Source of the DNA: CAZBWP01 sp964630265
Lineage (GTDB): Bacteria > Pseudomonadota > Alphaproteobacteria > Rhodospirillales > Defluviicoccaceae
Assembly (NCBI GenBank): GCA_964630265.1
Contig: CAZVRW010000028.1
Location: forward strand, 1-36,292
Direction of reading: 5' to 3'
Length of the DNA stretch: 36,292 nucleotides
Positions 25,593 to 33,881 of the stretch are shown piece by piece (position 1 is the stretch's first letter; each line of letters opens with the position of its first letter). The position numbers and the translations under genes are program-made. Below the pieces are notes generated by a model. It did not search any database, was not told the origin of the DNA, and worked only from the letters and a program-made list of their open reading frames with translations.

Positions 25593-28466
25593 ATGTTCGT
25601 GAAGAGACATGACGGCGTGGCGAACGGCCCGCGGATGACGCGCGCGCTGCAGAGCGTTCTCGGCGGCGCCATCGACCGCCGCGCGTTCCTGCGGCGTTCC
25701 GGCCTGACCGCCGGCGGCGCCGCGCTGGCGGCGGCGGTGCCGCTGGGCACGGTCCGGCGCGCCGAGGCGCAGCAGACGGCGCGCGTGCGCCAGGCAACCG
25801 AAGTGAAGAGCATCTGCACCCACTGCTCGGTCGGCTGCACGGTCGTCGCCGAGGTGGACAATGGCGTCTGGGTCGGCCAGGAGCCGGGCTTCGATAGCCC
25901 CTTCAACCTGGGGGCCCACTGCTCCAAGGGCGCGGCGGTACGCGCACACGCCCACGGCGAGCGCCGCCTGAAGCATCCGATGAAGCTGGTGGATGGCAAA
26001 TGGACGAAGATCTCGTGGGATCAGGCGATCGACGAGCTTGGCGACAAGATGCTGGAGATCCGGGAAACTTCCGGTCCGGACTCTGTGTACTGGCTCGGTT
26101 CTGCGAAACACAGCAATGAACAAGCCTACCTGTTCCGCAAGTTCGCCGCCTACTGGGGCACCAACAACGTCGATCACCAGGCGCGGATCTGTCACTCGAC
26201 GACCGTCGCGGGCGTGGCTAATACATGGGGCTACGGCGCGATGACCAACAGCTACAACGATATCCATAATTCACGCTCGATCTTGCTGATCGGCGGCAAC
26301 CCGGCGGAAGCGCACCCCGTGTCGCTGTTGCACATGCTCAAGACCAAGGAGCAGAACAACGCGCCTTTCATCGTCTGCGATCCGCGGTTCACGCGGACGG
26401 CGGCGCACGCCAGCGAGTTCGTGCGGATCCGCCCGGGGTCGGACGTTGCCCTGGTCTGGGGCATCCTCTGGCACATCTTCGAGAACGGCTGGGAAGACAA
26501 GGACTTTCTCAGTCAGCGCGTGTGGGGCATGGACCAGATCCGCGCGGAAGTCGCCAAGTGGACGCCGGAAGAGACGGAACGGGTCACCGGCGTGCCGGGG
26601 TCGCAGCTCCGCCGCGTCGCCCGGACGCTGGTCAACAACCGTCCCGGCACCTTGATCTGGTGCATGGGCGGCACGCAGCACACCAACGGTAACAACAACA
26701 CCCGCGCCTACTGCGTCCTGCAACTGGCGCTCGGTAACATGGGGGTGAGCGGCGGCGGCACCAACATCTTCCGCGGCCACGACAACGTCCAGGGGGCCAC
26801 CGATCTTGGCGTCTTGTCCGATACGCTGCCCGGCTACTACGGCCTGGCGGCGGGAGCGTGGAAACATTGGGCGCGTGTCTGGGGGACCGACTACGAGTAT
26901 CTCAAGGGCCGGTTCGCCGACGAAAAGATCATGCAGTCCAAGGGGATCCCAGTTTCCCGCTGGATCGACGGCGTGCTGGAGGACAAGGCGAACATCGATC
27001 AGCCGGACAATCTGCGGGCCATGGTGTTCTGGGGGCATGCGCCCAACTCGCAGACGCGCGGTCCGGAGATGAAGAAGGCCATGGAGAAGCTGGATCTTCT
27101 CGTCGTCATCGATCCCTATCCGACGGTCACCGCGGTGATGCACGACCGCACCGACGGCGCCTATCTGCTGCCGGCGACGACGCAGTTCGAAACCTACGGG
27201 TCGGTGACGGCGTCGAACCGCTCGCTGCAATGGCGGGAAAAGGTGGTCGATCCGGTGTTCGAATCGAAAACCGACCATGAGATCATTTATCGATTCGCCA
27301 AGAAGTTTGGTTTTGCTGACGAGCTCTGCAAGAACATCCAGGTGAACGGCGACGAGCCGCTCATTGAAGACATCACCCGCGAGTTCAACCGCGGCATGTG
27401 GACCATCGGCTATACCGGTCAGTCTCCGGAGCGGCTGCGCGCCCATATGCAGCATCAGGCAACGTTCGACCGGACGACGCTCCGGGCGCGCGGTGGGCCG
27501 CTGGACGGCGACTACTACGGCCTGCCGTGGCCGTGCTGGGGATCGGCGGAGATGGGCCATCCCGGCTCGGCCAATCTTTACGACACGTCGCTGCCGGTGG
27601 CCGAAGGCGGCATGGGCTTCCGCGCCCGCTTCGGGGTCGAGCGGGACGGGGACAACCTGCTCGCCGAGGGCTCGTATCCGGTCGGCTCGGAAATCCGCGA
27701 CGGCTACCCCGAGTTCACCATGGCGATGCTGAAGAAACTCGGCTGGGACGCCGACCTCACCGATGCCGAACGCCAGGTGATCGAAGGCATCGCCGGGGAC
27801 GAGACGAATTGGAAGATCGACCTGTCCGGCGGCATCCAGCGCGTCGCCATTGCCCACGGCTGTGCGCCCTACGGCAACGCCAAGGCGCGCTGCGTTGTCT
27901 GGAACTTCCCCGATCCGGTGCCGCTGCATCGCGAGCCGCTGTACACCTCGCGGCGGGACCTAGTGGCAGACTACCCGACCTATGCGGATACCAAGGCTTG
28001 GCGGCTGCCGACGCTGTACGAGAGCGTTCAGAAGCAGGACGTGACCGCCGACTTCCCGATCATCCTGACCTCGGGGCGGCTCGTCGAGTATGAGGGGGGT
28101 GGCGATGAAAGCCGCTCCAACCCGTGGCTCGCCGAACTGCAGCAGACCATGTTCTGCGAGATTAATCCCCGCGATGCCAACAATGTCGGCGTGCGCGACG
28201 GTGACATGGTGTGGGTCGTCGGACCCGAGAACGGTCGGGTGAAGGTGGCGGCCATGGTCACCGAACGGGTGGCCCCGGGCGTCGCGTTCATGCCGTTCCA
28301 CTTCGGTGGCCATTTCCAGGGGGAGGACCGGCGCGGCAAGTATCCCGCGGGGGCGGACCCCTACGTGCTGGGCGAGGCCTGCAACACCGCCATGACCTAC
28401 GGCTACGACTCGGTCACCCAGATGCAGGAGACCAAGTGCACCCTGTGTCGCATCGAAGCAGCGTGA
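25593..28466 (+). CDS. fdhA: Formate dehydrogenase catalytic subunit, Tat-exported, Cys form
   Basis: A 957-residue molybdopterin enzyme that oxidises formate to CO2 on the periplasmic side. The Tat signal has twin arginines R29-R30 in IDRRAFLRRSG, and the hydrophobic core runs to about residue 58. A [4Fe-4S] cluster is held by C75, C78, C82 and C110. The metal ligand is C200 in ARICHSTTVAG, where some homologues have selenocysteine, so no Sec machinery is needed. Cofactor-binding blocks include LLIGGNPAEAHPVSLLH, CMGGTQHTNGNNNTRAYC and GVSGGGTNIFRGHDNVQG. The C-terminal MoCo domain includes ILTSGRLVEYEGGGDESRSN. The ATG at 25593 has AAGGAGGAAA upstream. It follows its chaperone and the small Tat protein and precedes the Fe-S subunit by 11 bases. 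Confidence 0.97.
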   Translation: MFVKRHDGVANGPRMTRALQSVLGGAIDRRAFLRRSGLTAGGAALAAAVPLGTVRRAEAQQTARVRQATEVKSICTHCSVGCTVVAEVDNGVWVGQEPGFDSPFNLGAHCSKGAAVRAHAHGERRLKHPMKLVDGKWTKISWDQAIDELGDKMLEIRETSGPDSVYWLGSAKHSNEQAYLFRKFAAYWGTNNVDHQARICHSTTVAGVANTWGYGAMTNSYNDIHNSRSILLIGGNPAEAHPVSLLHMLKTKEQNNAPFIVCDPRFTRTAAHASEFVRIRPGSDVALVWGILWHIFENGWEDKDFLSQRVWGMDQIRAEVAKWTPEETERVTGVPGSQLRRVARTLVNNRPGTLIWCMGGTQHTNGNNNTRAYCVLQLALGNMGVSGGGTNIFRGHDNVQGATDLGVLSDTLPGYYGLAAGAWKHWARVWGTDYEYLKGRFADEKIMQSKGIPVSRWIDGVLEDKANIDQPDNLRAMVFWGHAPNSQTRGPEMKKAMEKLDLLVVIDPYPTVTAVMHDRTDGAYLLPATTQFETYGSVTASNRSLQWREKVVDPVFESKTDHEIIYRFAKKFGFADELCKNIQVNGDEPLIEDITREFNRGMWTIGYTGQSPERLRAHMQHQATFDRTTLRARGGPLDGDYYGLPWPCWGSAEMGHPGSANLYDTSLPVAEGGMGFRARFGVERDGDNLLAEGSYPVGSEIRDGYPEFTMAMLKKLGWDADLTDAERQVIEGIAGDETNWKIDLSGGIQRVAIAHGCAPYGNAKARCVVWNFPDPVPLHREPLYTSRRDLVADYPTYADTKAWRLPTLYESVQKQDVTADFPIILTSGRLVEYEGGGDESRSNPWLAELQQTMFCEINPRDANNVGVRDGDMVWVVGPENGRVKVAAMVTERVAPGVAFMPFHFGGHFQGEDRRGKYPAGADPYVLGEACNTAMTYGYDSVTQMQETKCTLCRIEAA

Positions 28467-28477
28467 GGAGTTGATCG

Positions 28478-29077
28478 ATGGCTCGAATGAAGTTCCTGTG
28501 CGACGCCGAACGCTGCATCGAATGCAACGCCTGCGTCACGGCGTGTAAGAACGAGAACGAGGTCCCCTGGGGCATCAACCGCCGGCGGGTGGTCACGCTG
28601 AACGACGGCCAACCGGGCGAACGGTCGCTCTCCGTCGCGTGCATGCACTGTTCGGAGGCGCCGTGCATCGCCGTCTGTCCCGTCGATTGCATCTACGACA
28701 CCGAGGAAGGCGTCGTGCTGCATTCCAAGGATCTGTGCATCGGCTGCGGCTACTGCTTCTTCGCCTGCCCGTTCGGTGCGCCGCAGTTCCCGCAGGCCGG
28801 CAACTTCGGCAGCCGCGGCAAGATGGACAAGTGTACATTCTGCGCGGGAGGGCCGGAGGAGAATCTCTCGGCTGCCGAGCGGACGAAGTACGGAGCCAAC
28901 CGTCTGGCCGAAGGCAAGCTGCCGATCTGCGCCGAGATGTGCGCCACCAAGGCCCTGCTCGCCGGTGACGGTGACACGGTGTCCGCCATCTACCGGGAGC
29001 GCGTCGTTGCCCGAGGGTTCGGCTCCGGCGCTTGGGGGTGGGGATCGGCCTACGGTCGCCAGTCCGGCGCGACCTGA
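28478..29077 (+). CDS. fdhB: Formate dehydrogenase iron-sulfur subunit
   Basis: A 199-residue four-cluster ferredoxin-type subunit that carries electrons from the catalytic subunit to the cytochrome b subunit. Four cysteine groups are visible: CIECNACVTACKNENEVPWG, CMHCSEAPCIAVCPVDCIY, CIGCGYCFFACPFGAPQFP, and CTFCAGG with the late CAEMCATKALL. It has no signal peptide, so it should be exported folded together with the Tat-bearing catalytic subunit. The C-terminus (AWGWGSAYGRQSG) is that of the FDH3 beta type and lacks the membrane anchor helix of the E. coli FdnH form. The ATG at 28478 follows GAGGAG. Confidence 0.95.
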   Translation: MARMKFLCDAERCIECNACVTACKNENEVPWGINRRRVVTLNDGQPGERSLSVACMHCSEAPCIAVCPVDCIYDTEEGVVLHSKDLCIGCGYCFFACPFGAPQFPQAGNFGSRGKMDKCTFCAGGPEENLSAAERTKYGANRLAEGKLPICAEMCATKALLAGDGDTVSAIYRERVVARGFGSGAWGWGSAYGRQSGAT

Positions 29078-29101
29078 GCCTGCCGGGTCGGTAACGAGGC
29101 G

Positions 29102-29127
29102 GCGGCGGCGCACGTGCGCGCCGCCGC
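29102..29127 (+). other. GC-rich 10-bp stem-loop after fdhB
   Basis: A perfect inverted repeat GCGGCGGCGC / GCGCCGCCGC with loop ACGTGC, starting 25 bases after the fdhB stop. No T run follows on either strand, so it is not a classical terminator. It may stabilise the fdhAB message or partly separate it from the downstream lipoprotein and cytochrome genes. Confidence 0.55.
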
Positions 29128-29186
29128 AAGTCCCGTTCCGTCCCGGTCCGGCGCCATCCTTGATCACGCGTTCTTGTGCCCGGAAG

Positions 29187-29576
29187 ATGATGACAGCGAT
29201 CAGACAACTGCTCGTGATGTTCGTCCTGCTGGCGACCCCCTGTCTGCTGGCCGGTTGTGATTTCGGCGAGAGTCGGCCCTTCAACTACAAAAAGGGCACA
29301 TACCTCGGTAAGCCGCATACGCCCCTTGACGAGACCACCTTGGCGGCGCTGCAGACGCGCGCCCTGCAGCAAAGTGGCCCCAGTGTCGGTGCGACGGCCG
29401 GAGGGGGCATGCCGGCGAGCGCGCGGCCGCCCGCCGACGGGCCCGGAGCGGCACGACACCGGGCTGCCTTTCAATCGTCCCAGGGCGCCGCCGGCGACCC
29501 GCGGGCCGGCAACCGGACGACGGGTGCGTCGCCGGATGCGCTGCGCCACCGCGCCGGCCGGCAACGGGGTTTTTGA
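29187..29576 (+). CDS. Small lipoprotein within the formate dehydrogenase operon
   Basis: A 129-residue predicted lipoprotein. Residues 1-23 form a signal peptide ending in the lipobox LLAGC with the lipidated C24, and Asp at 25 may favour inner-membrane retention if the +2 rule applies. The mature start, ESRPFNYKKGTYLGKPHTPL followed by DETTLAALQTRALQQSG, looks conserved; the remaining 75 residues are Gly/Ala/Arg/Pro-rich and probably disordered. It sits between the Fe-S and cytochrome b genes, so it may assist or attach to the periplasmic complex; this is inference. The ATG at 29187 is followed at once by another ATG; the ribosome site is weak (GGAAG). Confidence 0.72.
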   Translation: MMTAIRQLLVMFVLLATPCLLAGCDFGESRPFNYKKGTYLGKPHTPLDETTLAALQTRALQQSGPSVGATAGGGMPASARPPADGPGAARHRAAFQSSQGAAGDPRAGNRTTGASPDALRHRAGRQRGF

Positions 29577-29604
29577 GATATCGATGGGGAGGGAGAAACC
29601 GACG

Positions 29605-30672
29605 ATGAAGCCGACCCGCCGCCCCCCGCCGCGCCGGGGTCTGTTCCGCCACCTCGTCTTCGCGACGCTCTTCGGCCTGCTCGCGGCGCTCACGGCGCTC
29701 ACCGCGTACGTGGAATTCGCGCCGGCGCTGGCGCAGTCGGAAAATGGCTTCCCCGCGGCGTCGCGCGGCGGCCTGAGTGACGCCGAGATGTGGCGACAGA
29801 TCCGCCAAGGTGCCACCGGCACCGTGTCGATCCCCGACCAGAAGGCGGCGATGCTGGTGCAGTCGGAGGGGGACAACTGGCGCGCCTGGCGGGCCGGACC
29901 GATCTATTGGGTCGGGGCGGCTGCCTTCTGGGTCATGTTCCTGGTGATCTTCGGCTTCTACATGCTGCGCGGCAAGGTGCGGATCTCGCACGGGCGATCG
30001 GGGCGGAAGATCCTGCGCTTCAACGCGCTGGAGCGGTTCGGCCACTGGCTGACCGCGGGCTCGTTCATTATTCTTGCTGTCACCGGTGTCAACATGCTGT
30101 ACGGCAAACACGTCTTTATGCCACTGGTCGGGCAGGAGACGTTTGCGACGCTCACCCAGCTTGGCAAGTACGTTCACAATTACGTGGCGTTCGCCTTCAT
30201 GCTCGGCCTCATCATCATCTTCGTCGTCTGGGTGAAGGATAACCTTGCCGACCGCTACGATTGGGGGTGGATCAAGGAGGGTGGAGGTCTGTTCTTCGAG
30301 ACCGAACATCCACCCGCAGCGAAGTTCAACTTTGGTCAGAAGACGGTGTTCTGGATGGTGATGGGCGGCGGTCTGGTGTTGTCCATCACCGGTCTCAATC
30401 TCCTGTTTCCCTTCCAGTGGGCGACGCTGGAGCAGATGCAATGGATGCAGGCGATCCACGGCACTGCCTCGCAGGTTCTCTGCATGCTGATGCTGGCGCA
30501 CATCTATATCGGTTCCATCGGCATGGAAGATTCGATCCATGCGATGACGACGGGCTACGTCGATGAGAACTGGGCCAAGGAGCACCACAGCGTCTGGTAC
30601 GAGGAAGCCAAGGCGAAACAGCGGGCGGAGGCCCCGCCCACCTCGTCGGCGACGGCCGCGCCAGCCGAATAG
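29605..30672 (+). CDS. Formate dehydrogenase cytochrome b (gamma) subunit
   Basis: A 355-residue inner-membrane subunit that passes electrons from the Fe-S subunit through two b-type haems to quinone. Residues 13-43 look like a cleavable signal peptide or first helix ending in ALAQ. A periplasmic segment of about 55 residues follows, then a helix at 99-120, and the four-helix haem domain with probable haem ligands H147 (ERFGHWLTAG), H191 (KYVHNYVAF), H285 (IHGTASQ) and H299 (LAHIYIGSIG). The N-terminal extension is typical of alphaproteobacterial members and absent from short E. coli FdnI. The C-terminal tail is charged. The ATG at 29605 has GGAG upstream; an ATG at 29584 is possible. Confidence 0.94.
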   Translation: MKPTRRPPPRRGLFRHLVFATLFGLLAALTALTAYVEFAPALAQSENGFPAASRGGLSDAEMWRQIRQGATGTVSIPDQKAAMLVQSEGDNWRAWRAGPIYWVGAAAFWVMFLVIFGFYMLRGKVRISHGRSGRKILRFNALERFGHWLTAGSFIILAVTGVNMLYGKHVFMPLVGQETFATLTQLGKYVHNYVAFAFMLGLIIIFVVWVKDNLADRYDWGWIKEGGGLFFETEHPPAAKFNFGQKTVFWMVMGGGLVLSITGLNLLFPFQWATLEQMQWMQAIHGTASQVLCMLMLAHIYIGSIGMEDSIHAMTTGYVDENWAKEHHSVWYEEAKAKQRAEAPPTSSATAAPAE

Positions 30673-30675
30673 ATC

Positions 30676-30692
30676 GGCAGGCGCGTCCTGCC
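30676..30692 (+). other. Short stem-loop after the formate dehydrogenase operon
   Basis: GGCAGG and CCTGCC pair around the loop CGCGT directly after the cytochrome b stop. There is no T run, so at most it is a weak terminator or RNA-stabilising 3' end. Confidence 0.4.
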
Positions 30693-30745
30693 CTGGATCC
30701 GGCGGCGACGGGCCGGCAACTGCGCCCGACGCCGCTGCGCGGGCG

Positions 30746-30773
30746 TTGACAGGCGGCGCACGAGAGGTCTAAA
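30746..30773 (+). promoter_or_regulatory. Putative rplU promoter
   Basis: TTGACA at 30746-30751 and TCTAAA at 30768-30773 with a 16-base spacer fit a housekeeping sigma promoter. Transcription would begin near 30780, about 90 bases before the rplU ATG at 30867. Confidence 0.55.
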
Positions 30774-30781
30774 AAAACGAT

Positions 30782-30823
30782 CGCGCGCTGACCGGCGACC
30801 GTCGGGAGCGCGCGCCTGTTTTT
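30782..30823 (+). terminator. Terminator-like hairpin in the rplU leader
   Basis: An 8-bp stem CGCGCGCT / AGCGCGCG (30782-30789 with 30807-30814) encloses a second short stem of about 5 bp. It is followed by CCTGTTTTT. It starts where the transcript from the promoter at 30746 would begin, so it could attenuate the ribosomal-protein mRNA. Otherwise it is the end of the formate dehydrogenase transcript. Confidence 0.6.
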
Positions 30824-30866
30824 GTGGTGAACCGAGGCTTGTGAAGATCGAGGCGAGGGTCGAAGA

Positions 30867-31319
30867 ATGTACGCAGTGGTCCGCAGCGGCGGAAAGCAGT
30901 ATCGCGTTGCGCCAAACGACCGGATCTCGGTCGAGAAGCTGGTGGCCGAGCCCGGCGAGACGATCACCCTCGGCGACGTATTGATGGTGGGCGGCGGCGA
31001 AGCGGCGCCGCTGGTCGGGTCGCCGCTCGTCGATGGCGCGACCGTGCTGGCCCAGGTGGTCGAGCACACCCGCGCCGACAAGGTCATCATCTTCAAGAAG
31101 AAGCGGCGCAAGAACCATCGTCGTCTCAAGGGCCATCGCCAGCACCTGACGGTGCTGCGGATCACCGACATCGCCGCCGAGGGCTTCGATGCCGCGGCCA
31201 TTGCGGCAGCCGAGCCGGAAGGCGCGCCGGCGCCGGACGCAACCGCAGAGGCGGCGCCGGAGCCGGCGGCAACCGACCTCGCCGAGACCGCCGACAGCGA
31301 CGACCAGCCGAAGGAGTAG
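30867..31319 (+). CDS. rplU: 50S ribosomal protein L21 with extended C-terminus
   Basis: A 150-residue protein of the large ribosomal subunit that binds 23S rRNA. Residues 1-103 are ordinary L21: MYAVVRSGGKQYRVAPNDRI, the basic loop IIFKKKRRKNHRRLKGHRQ near 74-92, and LTVLRITDI. The last 45 or so residues are an Ala/Glu/Pro-rich acidic tail not found in the E. coli protein (103 residues); such tails occur in some alphaproteobacteria. It is followed six bases later by rpmA. Confidence 0.97.
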   Translation: MYAVVRSGGKQYRVAPNDRISVEKLVAEPGETITLGDVLMVGGGEAAPLVGSPLVDGATVLAQVVEHTRADKVIIFKKKRRKNHRRLKGHRQHLTVLRITDIAAEGFDAAAIAAAEPEGAPAPDATAEAAPEPAATDLAETADSDDQPKE

Positions 31320-31325
31320 CGCAGC

Positions 31326-31583
31326 ATGGCACATAAAAAAGCGGGTGGCAGCTCGCGCAACGGGCGCGACAGCCAAGCCCAGCGCCTCGGCGTCAAGAAA
31401 TTCGGCGGCGAGGTGGTCATCCCCGGCAACATCATCGTGCGCCAGCGCGGCACCCGATTCCATCCCGGCCCCAACGTCGGCATGGGCAAGGACCATACGC
31501 TGTTCGCACTGGCCGAGGGCCAAGTGAAGTTCATGATCAAGAGCGGGGGACGCAAGTTCGTCGCCGTCGAACCGGCCAGCTGA
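31326..31583 (+). CDS. rpmA: 50S ribosomal protein L27
   Basis: An 85-residue protein located next to the peptidyl transferase centre. The whole family pattern is present: MAHKKAGGSSRNGRDSQAQR, LGVKKFGGEVVIPGNIIVRQ, RGTRFHPGPNVGMGKDHTLF. The N-terminus begins directly with the mature AHKKAGGS form, with no cleaved extension. It is cotranscribed with rplU and closed by a strong terminator. Confidence 0.98.
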   Translation: MAHKKAGGSSRNGRDSQAQRLGVKKFGGEVVIPGNIIVRQRGTRFHPGPNVGMGKDHTLFALAEGQVKFMIKSGGRKFVAVEPAS

Positions 31584-31611
31584 GCGGCGACCCAGCGGCC
31601 GCCGAGGGCAG

Positions 31612-31639
31612 GGGGAACGGACGGCCGTTCCCCTTTTTT
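31612..31639 (+). terminator. Rho-independent terminator after rpmA
   Basis: A perfect 9-bp stem GGGGAACGG / CCGTTCCCC with loop ACGG, followed by six T. It ends the rplU-rpmA transcript, so obgE and the genes after it need either readthrough or a separate promoter in 31640-31725. Confidence 0.92.
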
Positions 31640-31725
31640 CGTGCGCCGCCTCGGGAGTCCGACGCCTCGCGCACCGTTGAAATGCGGCTTGGCGGCGGCA
31701 AGCGAACGACGTAGGAAGCGGGTCC

Positions 31726-32754
31726 GTGAAGTTCCTTGATGAAACCAAGGTCTACGTGCGCAGCGGTGACGGCGGCAATGGCTGCCTGTCCTTCCGACGG
31801 GAGAAGTTTGTCGAGTTCGGTGGTCCCGATGGCGGCGACGGCGGGCGCGGCGGCGATGTCATCGTCGCCTGCGTGCCGGGCCTCAATACGCTGATCGACT
31901 TCCGCTACCAGCAGCACTTCAAGGCGGCCAGGGGGGGGCATGGCATGGGCAGCAATCGCACCGGCGCCGATGGTGCGGACGTGGTGCTGCGGGTGCCGGC
32001 CGGGACCGAGATCCTGGATGAGAGCAAATCGACCCGGCTTGCCGATCTGACCGAGCCGGGAGCGCGTGTCGTCATCGCCCGCGGCGGGCGCGGCGGGCGT
32101 GGCAATGCCCGCTTCAAGTCATCGACCAATCGCGCGCCACGCCGAACCGAGCGGGGCGAACTGGGACAGGAGCGCTGGCTTTGGCTGCGGCTCAAGCTGA
32201 TTGCCGACGCTGGCCTCATCGGCCTGCCGAACGCCGGCAAGTCGACCTTTCTCGCCGCGGTGTCTCGGGCCCGACCGAAGATCGCCGACTACCCCTTCAC
32301 CACGCTGCATCCCAACCTCGGCGTGGTCGCCGCGGACGACGACAGCTTCGTGCTGGCCGACATTCCCGGGCTGATCGAAGGGGCGCATGCCGGCGCCGGC
32401 CTGGGGACGCGATTTCTCGGCCACATCGAGCGCTGTCGCGTACTGCTCCACCTGGTCGATGGGACGCGGCCAGAGGTCGCGGATGCTTACCGGACGGTGC
32501 GGCAGGAACTCGCCGCTTATGGCGCCGCGTTGGCGGCGCGGCGGGAAATCGTCGTCCTCAGCAAGGCGGATGCGCTGACCGAGATGGAGATCGCCGAACG
32601 CCGGGCGGCGCTGGCAGGCGCCGCGGGCCAGCCGGTCCTCGTTGCCTCGGGCGTCAGCGGCGCCGGGGTGGACGAGGTGTTGCGGGCGGCGGCGGCCTGC
32701 ATCCGCCGGGCCCGCGAACCGGATGGTTCGGTCGCGACGCCTGCCGTGCGATGA
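31726..32754 (+). CDS. obgE: Obg GTPase
   Basis: A 342-residue ribosome-associated GTPase needed for 50S maturation. The glycine-rich Obg fold covers residues 1-158 (SGDGGNGCLSFRREKFVEFG, GGDGGRGGDV, GRGGRGNARFKSSTN). The G domain follows with G1 at 166-174 (GLPNAGKST), the switch region DYPFTTLHPNLG, G3 DIPGLIEGAH and SKAD as G4. The C-terminal OCT domain of some Obg proteins is absent. It starts with GTG at 31726, preceded by AGGAAG. Its stop overlaps the proB start (ATGA). Confidence 0.97.
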   Translation: MKFLDETKVYVRSGDGGNGCLSFRREKFVEFGGPDGGDGGRGGDVIVACVPGLNTLIDFRYQQHFKAARGGHGMGSNRTGADGADVVLRVPAGTEILDESKSTRLADLTEPGARVVIARGGRGGRGNARFKSSTNRAPRRTERGELGQERWLWLRLKLIADAGLIGLPNAGKSTFLAAVSRARPKIADYPFTTLHPNLGVVAADDDSFVLADIPGLIEGAHAGAGLGTRFLGHIERCRVLLHLVDGTRPEVADAYRTVRQELAAYGAALAARREIVVLSKADALTEMEIAERRAALAGAAGQPVLVASGVSGAGVDEVLRAAAACIRRAREPDGSVATPAVR

Positions 32755-33881
32755 GTTCGGAACGGCACAGCACGTCGCTCGCCGACGGCAAGCGGCTGGT
32801 CGTCAAGATCGGCTCGTCGCTGCTGGTGGACGAGGAGCGGGGCACCATCCGCCGCGCCTGGCTGCAGGCGCTGGCCGAAGACGTGACGGTGGCGCGAACC
32901 CGCGGACAGGAGGTGCTGCTGGTTTCGTCCGGCGCCGTCGCCGTCGGCCGCCGCCACTTGGCACTAGGGAACGGCAGCCTGCGTCTGGAGGAGAAGCAGG
33001 CGGCGGCTGCCACCGGGATGATCCGCCTCGCGCACGCCTATCAGGACGCTTTGGCGGTCTGGGACATCACCGTCGCCCAGGTGCTGCTGACGCTCTCCGA
33101 TACCGAGGACCGTCGTCGCTACATCAATGCGCGGGCGACTCTGACGACGCTGCTCCGTGCCGGGGCGGTTCCGTTGATCAACGAGAACGACACGGTCGCC
33201 ACCGACGAGATCCGCTTTGGCGACAACGATCGGCTGGCGGCGCGGGTCGCCGCCATGGTCGGCGCCGATACTCTGGTGCTGCTCTCCGACATCGACGGCC
33301 TCTACACTGCCGACCCTCGCGCCGATCCCTCGGCGATGTTGATCCCCGAGGTGCGGGCGATCACGGCTGACGTCGAGGCGGTCGCCGGTGCCGCCGCGCC
33401 GGGCTGCGGCACGGGGGGCATGGTCACCAAGCTCGCCGCCGCGCGCATCGCATTGGCTGCCGGCTGCCGCATGGTGATCGCCGACGGCAAGCCGATGCAT
33501 CCGCTGGCCCGGGTCGCCGAAGGCGTGCGCTGCACCTGGTTCCTGCCACAGGCCACCCCCCAGACCGCCCGCAAGCGCTGGATTGGCGGCTCCCTGAAGC
33601 CAACGGGCACGCTGGTCATCGACGACGGCGCCGCGCGCGCCCTTGCCGCCGGCAAGAGCTTGCTGCCAGCGGGCGTCGTCGAGGTGGTGGGGGCGTTCGA
33701 CAAGGGCGATGCGGTGATCGTCAAGAGCCGCGACGGACGCGAGCTCGGCCGCGGGCTGGTCGCCTACGCGGCCGCCGACGCGCGGCGGATCATCGGAGGA
33801 AAAACCGTCGAAATCGCCGAACGGCTCGGCTACCGTGGACCCGACGAGATCATCCATCGCGACGATCTGGCCCTGGGATGA
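32751..33881 (+). CDS. proB: Glutamate 5-kinase
   Basis: A 376-residue cytosolic enzyme that phosphorylates glutamate in the first step of proline synthesis. The amino-acid kinase domain (about 12-265) shows KRLVVKIGSSLLVD, LLVSSGAVAVGRRHL, PLINENDTVATDEIRFGDND, LLSDIDGLYTADPR and the GTGGMVTKLAAARIA lid. A C-terminal PUA domain occupies about 285-370. The ATG at 32751 shares bases with the obgE stop, and its own stop shares bases with proA, so the three genes are translationally coupled. Confidence 0.97.
   Translation: MSSERHSTSLADGKRLVVKIGSSLLVDEERGTIRRAWLQALAEDVTVARTRGQEVLLVSSGAVAVGRRHLALGNGSLRLEEKQAAAATGMIRLAHAYQDALAVWDITVAQVLLTLSDTEDRRRYINARATLTTLLRAGAVPLINENDTVATDEIRFGDNDRLAARVAAMVGADTLVLLSDIDGLYTADPRADPSAMLIPEVRAITADVEAVAGAAAPGCGTGGMVTKLAAARIALAAGCRMVIADGKPMHPLARVAEGVRCTWFLPQATPQTARKRWIGGSLKPTGTLVIDDGAARALAAGKSLLPAGVVEVVGAFDKGDAVIVKSRDGRELGRGLVAYAAADARRIIGGKTVEIAERLGYRGPDEIIHRDDLALG

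Noticed and set aside
26181..26198. Selenocysteine at the formate dehydrogenase active site
   Set aside because: The codon is TGT (Cys200), with no in-frame TGA.
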